DNA of 6,184 nucleotides from Alphaproteobacteria bacterium (lineage in GTDB: Bacteria > Pseudomonadota > Alphaproteobacteria > Micavibrionales > Micavibrionaceae), in NCBI GenBank assembly GCA_030427765.1, contig JAUICS010000090.1:1-6184 (forward strand), in the 5' to 3' direction. Each line of letters begins with the position of its first letter. The stretch's first letter is position 1. The notes under the pieces are model-generated. The model had not been told where the DNA came from and made no database searches. It saw nothing but the letters and a program-made list of their open reading frames with translations. This document shows, one piece after another, positions 1 to 5,719 of the stretch. Both the position numbers and the translations under genes were made by a program.

Positions 1-87
1 CGCGGCTTTTGACGTTGAACGGTGACGACATAATGCCTCGTGAACAATAAGCATCATGATACTGATTTTTGAGAGGTCGCTACGCAT
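1..87 (-). other. Possible 5' end of a minus-strand gene leaving the window (frame unresolved)
   Basis: All three minus-strand frames are open at the left edge, so a gene downstream of the uracil-DNA glycosylase may begin here. Two ATG-initiated options are visible. One starts at 87 and begins MRSDLSKIS, with no Shine-Dalgarno sequence. The other starts at 31 and begins MSSPFNVKSR, with GAGG four bases upstream, which is the better ribosome site although the spacing is short. A third frame is open after a stop near 57 and would need TTG or an internal start. Only 10 to 29 codons are visible, too few to identify a product. If real, the gene would be cotranscribed with the glycosylase, whose stop lies 39 to 95 bases upstream. 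Bases 88-126 are AT-rich and show no convincing hairpin terminator. Confidence 0.3.
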
Positions 88-126
88 AATTTTATGATAA
101 TTGAGAGTGGTTAAAAAATATAAAAA

Positions 127-984
127 TTACTTATACTTACTTTTTACCATGATTAAATCATTCCATGCAGCTTTTTTTTGCGCCGGATTGCGTAAAAGAT
201 AGGACGGATGGTACATCGGAATGGCAGAAACTTTCCCTAACTCTTCATTTTCCGTCGTTTCGGAAAATGTGTAAGAATGCCATTTGCCGCGAAGTTTTGA
301 AATACCTTCCGTCTTGTTTAGAAGGGATTTTGCCGATACCCCGCCCGCAAGAATAAGAATCTGCGGTTTTATCAATGTGATATGGCGCCGGATAAATGGC
401 AATGACATCTCGATCTCTGCGGATGTGGGGGAGCGGTTACCCGGCGGCCGCCAGTTTAGAATATTGGATAAATATAAGGCGCTTTCGGCTTTTTCGGACT
501 TCCGGCTTAACCCGATACAGGCAAACATTTTATCAAGTAGATGTCCGCATTCACCCGCAAATGGTTTTCCGGCACGGTCCTCGTCAGTTTCAGGAATATC
601 ACCGACAATCATAATTTTTGCCGCAGGATTACCGTCTGAAAACACAAGATTCGTGGCCGTGTTTTTAATTGAGATGCCGTCGAATTCACGTATGGCGGTT
701 TCTAATTCCTCAAGAGTACTTGCGGCGTTTGCACGCTCGGCTGCTTCTTGCCGCAACGCGGATGTGCCTCTATCCACAGATGATGACGGCAACGCGTCCG
801 CTGTTGCCGTGTCGGATTCTGCCGGTGATGAATCAACGACGCCGGGTGAGGGAATATTGGCGGGTGCACCCAAATCAATACATTTATTCTGCGGGGTGTC
901 ATTCCAGAAACAGTCAATATTCTCATCAACGTGCCATTGCAGCGCAGCAATGATTGCATCTTGATGTGACTTTTGATGTGACAT
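127..984 (-). CDS. Uracil-DNA glycosylase, family-4-like, divergent and lacking Fe-S cysteines
   Basis: This 285-residue protein should remove uracil (from deaminated cytosine or misincorporated dUMP) from DNA, starting base excision repair. Residues 1-37 form a short N-terminal segment. Residues 38-90 are a Pro/Ser/Ala-rich, low-complexity linker. The glycosylase fold covers about 95-285. Visible family features are NLVFSDGNP (112-120), VGDIPETDEDRAGKPFAG (127-144), NWRPPGNRSP (177-186) and the C-terminal HPSYLLR motif (259-265). The usual first motif of family 4 is GEAPG; here it is GDIPE, so the acidic residue is kept as Asp129 but the final glycine is Glu132. Positions that carry cluster cysteines in thermophilic homologues appear to be Ile104, Trp178 and Ser194, so the 4Fe-4S cluster is probably absent. 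The ATG at 984 is supported by AGGA six bases upstream. The fold is secure; full activity is less so. Confidence 0.9.
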   Translation of the reverse strand: MSHQKSHQDAIIAALQWHVDENIDCFWNDTPQNKCIDLGAPANIPSPGVVDSSPAESDTATADALPSSSVDRGTSALRQEAAERANAASTLEELETAIREFDGISIKNTATNLVFSDGNPAAKIMIVGDIPETDEDRAGKPFAGECGHLLDKMFACIGLSRKSEKAESALYLSNILNWRPPGNRSPTSAEIEMSLPFIRRHITLIKPQILILAGGVSAKSLLNKTEGISKLRGKWHSYTFSETTENEELGKVSAIPMYHPSYLLRNPAQKKAAWNDLIMVKSKYK

Positions 985-990
985 GATTTA

Positions 991-994
991 TCCT
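991..994 (-). promoter_or_regulatory. Ribosome binding site of the uracil-DNA glycosylase
   Basis: Read on the minus strand this is AGGA, six bases before the ATG at 984. It supports that start rather than an internal one. Confidence 0.6.
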
Positions 995-1030
995 ACAGTA
1001 TTTAATGTTGGGCAATGTCCCGCATATCTC

Positions 1031-1038
1031 ACTATATT
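1031..1038. promoter_or_regulatory. Candidate shared -10 element for the divergent glycosylase and etfQO genes
   Basis: The 86 bases between the glycosylase start (984) and the preferred etfQO start (1071) contain the sequence ACTATATT. On the plus strand TATATT (1033-1038) matches the -10 consensus at five of six bases. On the minus strand TATAGT (1036 to 1031) also matches at five of six. Neither has a good -35: TTGGGC at 1008-1013 is 19 bases from the plus-strand -10. Transcription of etfQO would begin near 1045, after the alternative ATG at 1005. This is inferred from sequence alone. Confidence 0.35.
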
Positions 1039-1057
1039 CACAAATTACGTTGCAAAG

Positions 1058-1063
1058 AAAGGG
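1058..1063 (+). promoter_or_regulatory. Ribosome binding site that favours the 1071 start of etfQO
   Basis: AAAGGG lies seven bases before the ATG at 1071 and is a moderate Shine-Dalgarno match. The upstream in-frame ATG at 1005 and the downstream ATG at 1128 (immediately before EYDVVIIGGG) have no comparable site. Confidence 0.5.
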
Positions 1064-1070
1064 TTTTCCA

Positions 1071-2750
1071 ATGCCAAGTGCGCCAGACGAAACGCAGCAG
1101 GACGCAGGACGTAATGATCGCGATGTCATGGAATACGATGTTGTTATTATTGGCGGTGGCCCGTCCGGCCTGTCATGCGCCATCAAGTTAAAGCAGCTTG
1201 CCGCCGCACAAGACAAAGACGTTGAGGTTTGTATCCTGGAAAAGGGGTCGGAAATCGGTGCACATCTATTGTCTGGCGCTGTGTTTGAAACACGGTCACT
1301 GGATGAATTAATCCCGGATTGGAAAGACAAAGGCGCACCGCTGGAAACGCAAGTAACTAAAGACACGTTTCAATTTCTGACGAATAAAAAATCGTACACG
1401 CTTCCAACCCCGCCGCAGATGAAAAATCATGGTAACTACATTATTTCGCTTGGAAATTTGGCGAAATGGATGGGTGAACAGGCTGAGGAGCTGGGTGTCG
1501 AAATTTACCCTGGATTTGCCGCGGCAGAAATAATATATGATGCGGATGGTAGTGTGAAGGGCGTTGCAACCGGCGATATGGGCATCGATAAAGATGGGCA
1601 GAAGACAGCGCAATTCGAACCGGGAATGGAAATCCATGCACGGCAGGTTGTGTTTGCCGAAGGGTGTCATGGTTCCTTAACAAAAGAACTCATAGCAAAA
1701 TTTAATCTTCGAGACGGTAAATGCCCGCAAACATATGGTTTGGGAATTAAGGAAGTCTGGGAAATCCCTGCGGATAAACACCAGTCAGGTCTTGTCACAC
1801 ACACGATTGGATGGCCGCTTGATACAGAAACATATGGCGGTTCATGGATGTACCATTTTGGTGAAAACCTTGTGTCTGTCGGGTTTGTTATTGGCCTTGA
1901 TTACAAAAACCCATACTTGTCCCCGTTTGAGGAAATGCAGCGTTTTAAGACGCATCCATCTATCCGTACGGTGCTGGAGGGTGGAAAACGTTTATCCTAC
2001 GGTGCACGGACAATTGTGGAAGGGGGATTACAGTCCCTACCCAAACTGACATTCCCGGGCGGTATGTTGATCGGGGATACGGCCGGATTCCTGAATGTTC
2101 CAAAAATCAAAGGAAACCATACGGCGATGAAAAGCGGTATGCTGGCCGCCGAAACAATATTTGATGCATTGTCGAATGACAGTTTAAAAACAAGTGATGA
2201 ACTGACATCATATGAAACATCATTCAAATCATCATGGCTTTATAAGGAACTTTACAGGGAACGGAATATACGTCCCGGCTTTCATATGGGTTTATGGGGC
2301 GGTCTTATCCATGCGGCGTTTCAGGCATATGGCGGATGGATGCTGCCATATACGCTAAAACACAAATCGCCGGACCATGCCACATTACGTGCGGCAAAGG
2401 ATTCAAAAAAGATTGATTATCCAAAACCGGATAACATCATCACATTTGACAGGACATCAAGCGTATATATATCGAATACGCATCATGAGGAAAACCAGCC
2501 GGTCCATTTGCGGCTGTCCGATGAATCCATACCGGTTTCCAAGAACCTTCCGGAATATGCGGAACCGGCGCAACGTTATTGCCCCGCTGCAGTGTATGAG
2601 GTTATTGAAGGAGATAATGGGAATCCGGTGTTCCAGATTAATGCGCAAAACTGCGTTCACTGCAAAACATGTGATATCAAGGACCCCGCTCAAAACATCA
2701 ACTGGAGCGTACCGCAAGGTGGTGGCGGGCCAAATTATTCCGGAATGTAG
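1071..2750 (+). CDS. Electron transfer flavoprotein-ubiquinone oxidoreductase (ETF-QO)
   Basis: This 559-residue enzyme sits on the inner membrane. It takes electrons from reduced ETF (filled by acyl-CoA and amino-acid dehydrogenases) and passes them through FAD and a 4Fe-4S cluster to ubiquinone. The FAD-binding Rossmann motif is EYDVVIIGGGPSG (21-33), followed by EKGSEIGAHLLSGAV (57-71). The second FAD-contact region is FPGGMLIGDTAGFLNVPKIK (328-347). The C-terminal ferredoxin-like part supplies four cluster cysteines, Cys504 (RYCPAAVYE) and Cys528, Cys531 and Cys534 (NCVHCKTCDIKDP). All expected elements are present and the length matches the family. The in-frame ATG at 1005 would add 22 residues. 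I prefer 1071 because it has a ribosome site and leaves room for a promoter. An ATG at 1128 would also preserve the FAD fold. The gene heads a plus-strand series with the TPR gene 57 bases downstream. The ETF subunit genes are not in the window. Confidence 0.96.
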   Translation: MPSAPDETQQDAGRNDRDVMEYDVVIIGGGPSGLSCAIKLKQLAAAQDKDVEVCILEKGSEIGAHLLSGAVFETRSLDELIPDWKDKGAPLETQVTKDTFQFLTNKKSYTLPTPPQMKNHGNYIISLGNLAKWMGEQAEELGVEIYPGFAAAEIIYDADGSVKGVATGDMGIDKDGQKTAQFEPGMEIHARQVVFAEGCHGSLTKELIAKFNLRDGKCPQTYGLGIKEVWEIPADKHQSGLVTHTIGWPLDTETYGGSWMYHFGENLVSVGFVIGLDYKNPYLSPFEEMQRFKTHPSIRTVLEGGKRLSYGARTIVEGGLQSLPKLTFPGGMLIGDTAGFLNVPKIKGNHTAMKSGMLAAETIFDALSNDSLKTSDELTSYETSFKSSWLYKELYRERNIRPGFHMGLWGGLIHAAFQAYGGWMLPYTLKHKSPDHATLRAAKDSKKIDYPKPDNIITFDRTSSVYISNTHHEENQPVHLRLSDESIPVSKNLPEYAEPAQRYCPAAVYEVIEGDNGNPVFQINAQNCVHCKTCDIKDPAQNINWSVPQGGGGPNYSGM

Positions 2751-2807
2751 AGAAATTATTAATCTTTGTTATCTAAATTTTTACTAAGAAAGTGATACAT
2801 TATTGTC

Positions 2808-4610
2808 ATGACAAGAGCTTCTCAGACTTTACTAACGCTGGTTTTGATATTCGTTGTGTCCTGTTCGCAGGTTATGTCGGAGAGTGATACGTCACTTGGT
2901 CCCTACGAAGCCGGATATGAATTCGCAAATTTGAGCACCGCCAGCGGTGATGACGATGATTATTTTGAATATTACAATACCCAGTCCGGAAATTATCTGT
3001 CGGCAATAGTGGCGCAGCGTAATCACGACTGGAAATCCGCCAGTTATTTTATCAGTAAGGTTCTTGAAAACGACCCGGACAATAAATCATTGAAAAGCCG
3101 TGCAATGATTCTGGCCATCGGTTCCGAAAAGGCCGATCAGGCATTGGATATTGCCGAAGAACTTAAAAATGACCCTGAATATCAGGCGGTATCACGTCTT
3201 ATCCTGACGATTGATGCGATTAAGTCAGGTGATTATGATGCGGCGGATACGGAATTAAATGCAATTGTTGCCGACAAAAAAGTCGAACTTGTGAAGCCGA
3301 TTATTATGGGTTGGATTGATGCCGGCCGCGGCGATATGGATATCGAGGCATTATCAGCAAACCCGCTATACACATACGATGCATTGAACATCGCGTCTGT
3401 CCTGGATGATGTTGAGGCCATGGGCCGGATTTTGAAGGCGTCTATAGATAACCAGACAATTATCGCCGACGACCTTGAACGGATTGGTGATTTATTCTAT
3501 CTACGTGAAAATTATAACCAGGCATTGTTTGTTTATAAGAAGGCGCTGACGTTAGGAAATATTGCAAATGGTCGCATTGCGAATAAGGCAATGTTGATTG
3601 ATAACCAGCAGTCTATCCCTGAAAAATTATTGATAACAACGTTGCAGCATTCAATTTCCGACGGTGTTGCGCGTTCCATGTACGATATCGCGGCATTGCT
3701 ATATCAAAAAAATGCAGGGAACAGTGCACGTTTATTCACGGCATTGTCATTATTCCTGAACCCGAAATACAATGAATCACGTTTCTTGCTTGGTCAAATT
3801 ACCGCGCAAAACGGCCAGTATGATGAGGCAATTGAGCAATTTTCGGCGATCCCGGCAAATGATGACCGTTATTTACCGGCCCGTAGACGCGCCGCCGACA
3901 TTCTGGAGCAGGCGGATAAACATGAGGCCGCCATACGCATATTGGAAGGGCTTGCCACTGACTTTAACGACCTTGAATCGCGTATACAAATTGGTGATAT
4001 TTATAGACGTAAGCAAAACTTCGATGATGCGGTGAATGCATATAATAAGGCATTTAATCAGGTTGAAAACAAGGATGACCCATCAACATGGCATCTGTAT
4101 TATGTGCGCGGTATGGCGCTGGAACGTCTTGGTAACTGGCAAAAGGCCGAAGCCGATTTGGTAAAGGCGCTGGAATTTCGTCCAAATCATCCATATATTT
4201 TGAATTATCTTGGATACAGCTGGGCCGACAAGGGGACAAATCTTGATCAGGCGCTCGATATGATCCGTAAGGCGGTGGATTTGCGTCCCGACGACGGATA
4301 CATCGTTGACTCGCTTGGTTGGGTTTTATTCCAGACCGGGCAATATGAAGAATCGCTTCCTTATCTTGAAAAAGCCGTTGAAATTATGCCGTACGATCCT
4401 GTCATCAATGATCACCTTGGTGATGTTTATTGGAAGGTGGGACGTAAGATCGAGGCACGTTTCCAGTGGAGCCGTGTCCTGAATTTCGAGGACGCAGAAG
4501 ACGATCTGGTTGACCGGGTCGAGGAAAAATTACGTGTCGGTCTGAAAAATAAAAACTTGAAAGAGGCATTTAATACAATGTCTAATGAAGACGGGTATAC
4601 CCCTGAATAA
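2808..4610 (+). CDS. TPR-repeat lipoprotein, probable outer-membrane scaffold
   Basis: This 600-residue protein starts with a short signal peptide (residues 1-18, Arg3 then a hydrophobic stretch LLTLVLIFVV) ending in the lipobox VVSC. Cys19 should be lipidated. Ser20 at the +2 position favours the outer membrane. An acidic, tyrosine-rich patch with four consecutive aspartates (48-51) follows. Helical repeats then run to the end: a weak one near 60-93, degenerate repeats at about 225-415, and clear tetratricopeptide repeats at about 428-461, 463-496, 497-530 and 531-560. The C-terminal wording (LNYLGYSWADKG, DDGYIVDSLGW, INDHLGDVYWKVGR) is characteristic of an alphaproteobacterial TPR family often found next to ispE (recalled, not searched). 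No catalytic motif is seen, so a role in binding envelope partners is inference. The ATG at 2808 has no close Shine-Dalgarno site, but the signal peptide begins there. Confidence 0.92.
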   Translation: MTRASQTLLTLVLIFVVSCSQVMSESDTSLGPYEAGYEFANLSTASGDDDDYFEYYNTQSGNYLSAIVAQRNHDWKSASYFISKVLENDPDNKSLKSRAMILAIGSEKADQALDIAEELKNDPEYQAVSRLILTIDAIKSGDYDAADTELNAIVADKKVELVKPIIMGWIDAGRGDMDIEALSANPLYTYDALNIASVLDDVEAMGRILKASIDNQTIIADDLERIGDLFYLRENYNQALFVYKKALTLGNIANGRIANKAMLIDNQQSIPEKLLITTLQHSISDGVARSMYDIAALLYQKNAGNSARLFTALSLFLNPKYNESRFLLGQITAQNGQYDEAIEQFSAIPANDDRYLPARRRAADILEQADKHEAAIRILEGLATDFNDLESRIQIGDIYRRKQNFDDAVNAYNKAFNQVENKDDPSTWHLYYVRGMALERLGNWQKAEADLVKALEFRPNHPYILNYLGYSWADKGTNLDQALDMIRKAVDLRPDDGYIVDSLGWVLFQTGQYEESLPYLEKAVEIMPYDPVINDHLGDVYWKVGRKIEARFQWSRVLNFEDAEDDLVDRVEEKLRVGLKNKNLKEAFNTMSNEDGYTPE

Positions 4611-4646
4611 CTTCTTCAAACAGACTGCCTTCTTACGTTGCTAACC

Positions 4647-5543
4647 ATGCCTACTCTGCAGAATTTAACGATACATGCACCCGCAAAGGTAAACATGTTT
4701 TTACATGTATGCGGGAAGCGGGACGATAACAAACATCTTCTTGATTCATTAATCGTATTCACCGATTTTGGCGATAAATTGACATTTGAGGCCGCCGACC
4801 GTTTTGCATTCAAGGTGACGGGGCCATTTGCAAAGGGCTTGAAAGGTAAGGACCTTGATTCAAGTTCACAATCGTTAAATCTGGTTGTGCGGGCCGTTTA
4901 TAAATTGGCACGTGCACTAAATCAATCCATTGATTTTTCTATTACACTCGAAAAAAACTTGCCGATTGCGGCCGGAATAGGCGGCGGTTCGGCCGATGCG
5001 GCCGCCTGTATTCGTGGCTTGTGTCAATGGTGGGACATATCATCTTCGGATGATATATTGCATGATTTGATGCTGGAGCTTGGTGCCGATGTGCCGGTGT
5101 GTTTTAAATCGCAGGCGGCGCAGGTTCAGGGTATCGGCGATATTGTTAAACCGCTTTATAATCTTCCATCTGTTCCTATATTGCTTGTAAACCCGAATAA
5201 GAAATGTTCGACATGGGATGTGTTCTATAATTATTCCGGTCCGAAACGTAACCCTTGCCAGGTTCCAAGCTTGTTAGTGGAACGTGACGATTTGATACGG
5301 TTCTTAAAGGGCAAGGTAAATGACTTGTACGATAATGCCGTTAAGATCGTGCCGGATATTCCGCAGGTGATGGATGTACTGGAAAGCCAGCAGGATATTT
5401 TACACTGTGGTATGTCGGGCTCCGGTGCGACATGTTACGGTTTGTTTAAATCAGAATCGGCCGCAAAACATGCGGCTGAACGGATAAAGAATTATAGCCC
5501 GAACTGGTGGGCGCAGGCTGGCCGCATCAACCACGAGCATTAG
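4647..5543 (+). CDS. ispE: 4-diphosphocytidyl-2-C-methyl-D-erythritol kinase
   Basis: IspE is a cytosolic GHMP kinase that phosphorylates the 2-hydroxyl of CDP-methylerythritol with ATP, the fourth step of the MEP isoprenoid pathway. From the ATG the protein has 298 residues, normal for the family. Motif 1 is APAKVNMFLHV with Lys14. The glycine-rich ATP loop is PIAAGIGGGSADAAA (106-120). The catalytic aspartate is Asp148 in LGADVPVC. The C-terminal glycine motif is MSGSGATCYG (256-265). One oddity is DNKH at 27-30, where homologues usually have DGYH; the tyrosine that contacts the cytosine ring in E. coli is a lysine here, while the histidine is kept. A TTG at 4638 in frame would add three residues. 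ATG at 4647 is chosen because family members begin close to it. Neither start has a visible Shine-Dalgarno sequence, so translation may depend on coupling or on a leader across the 36-base gap from the TPR gene. Confidence 0.96.
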   Translation: MPTLQNLTIHAPAKVNMFLHVCGKRDDNKHLLDSLIVFTDFGDKLTFEAADRFAFKVTGPFAKGLKGKDLDSSSQSLNLVVRAVYKLARALNQSIDFSITLEKNLPIAAGIGGGSADAAACIRGLCQWWDISSSDDILHDLMLELGADVPVCFKSQAAQVQGIGDIVKPLYNLPSVPILLVNPNKKCSTWDVFYNYSGPKRNPCQVPSLLVERDDLIRFLKGKVNDLYDNAVKIVPDIPQVMDVLESQQDILHCGMSGSGATCYGLFKSESAAKHAAERIKNYSPNWWAQAGRINHEH

Positions 5544-5573
5544 GCATGATAATTAGGTATTTGGCTGTATCTA

Positions 5574-5582
5574 TGATATAAT
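5574..5582 (+). promoter_or_regulatory. Extended -10 promoter for the cysteine-rich small gene
   Basis: The sequence TGATATAAT is a perfect extended -10 (TG, one base, then TATAAT at 5577-5582). There is no consensus -35 at 17 or 18 bases upstream (TAGGTA or TTAGGT), which is typical of extended -10 promoters. Transcription would begin near 5589 and give a leader of about 23 bases before the ATG at 5612. ATTAGG occurs twice just upstream (5539-5544 and 5552-5557) and could be a regulator half-site, but this is weak. Confidence 0.65.
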
Positions 5583-5598
5583 CGTAGGGAATTAAACT

Positions 5599-5605
5599 GA
5601 GAGGA
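5599..5605 (+). promoter_or_regulatory. Strong ribosome binding site of the cysteine-rich small gene
   Basis: GAGAGGA ends six bases before the ATG at 5612, which is near-ideal spacing and the best Shine-Dalgarno match in the window. It is a main reason for accepting this very short gene. Confidence 0.75.
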
Positions 5606-5611
5606 ATTGTT

Positions 5612-5716
5612 ATGAATTCTGTATGTTCTTGTGAAAGCTGTTCATGTTCAACATGTAAATGCACAAAAGAAAAATGTGCATGCACATCGCAGTGTGGTTG
5701 CGGCTGTCACGAATAA
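5612..5716 (+). CDS. Small metallothionein-like cysteine-rich protein (34 residues, 11 Cys)
   Basis: Eleven of 34 residues are cysteine (positions 5, 7, 10, 12, 15, 17, 22, 24, 28, 30, 32). They form CxC pairs: a CxCxxCxCxxCxC block (5-17), the linker TKEK, then a CxCxxxCxCxC block (22-32). His33 is near the C-terminus. There are no aromatic residues and no signal peptide. This is the composition of a metallothionein, a cytosolic protein that binds zinc, copper, cadmium or similar metals through thiolate clusters. Eleven cysteines is the number that wraps four divalent ions in the alpha domain of animal metallothioneins, so a single M4S11-type cluster is conceivable (inference). The spacing does not look like the cyanobacterial SmtA type as I recall it. 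A perfect extended -10 promoter and a strong ribosome site precede the ATG. The gene stands 68 bases after ispE and meets the ferritin-like gene tail to tail. Metal binding is likely; the exact family and metal are unknown. Confidence 0.8.
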   Translation: MNSVCSCESCSCSTCKCTKEKCACTSQCGCGCHE

Positions 5717-5719
5717 TCA

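Noticed and set aside
53..60. Palindrome ATCATGAT
   Set aside because: It is eight bases long and does not extend; such palindromes are expected by chance in AT-rich sequence.
284..964. A 226-codon plus-strand open frame antisense to the glycosylase
   Set aside because: It is the mirror of a well-supported minus-strand gene. Its protein has no recognisable motifs and it has no convincing ribosome site.
127..984. Assignment of the glycosylase to the UdgX subtype
   Set aside because: UdgX proteins have a characteristic KRRIH insertion and a GEQPG motif; neither is present.
926..1366. A 146-codon minus-strand open frame across the divergent gap
   Set aside because: It overlaps the starts of two genes with clear family motifs, and its translation is Ser/Cys-rich with no domain, as expected of a shadow frame.
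2751..2807. Possible promoter or terminator between etfQO and the TPR gene
   Set aside because: The stretch is AT-rich, but I found no -35/-10 pair with acceptable spacing and no hairpin.
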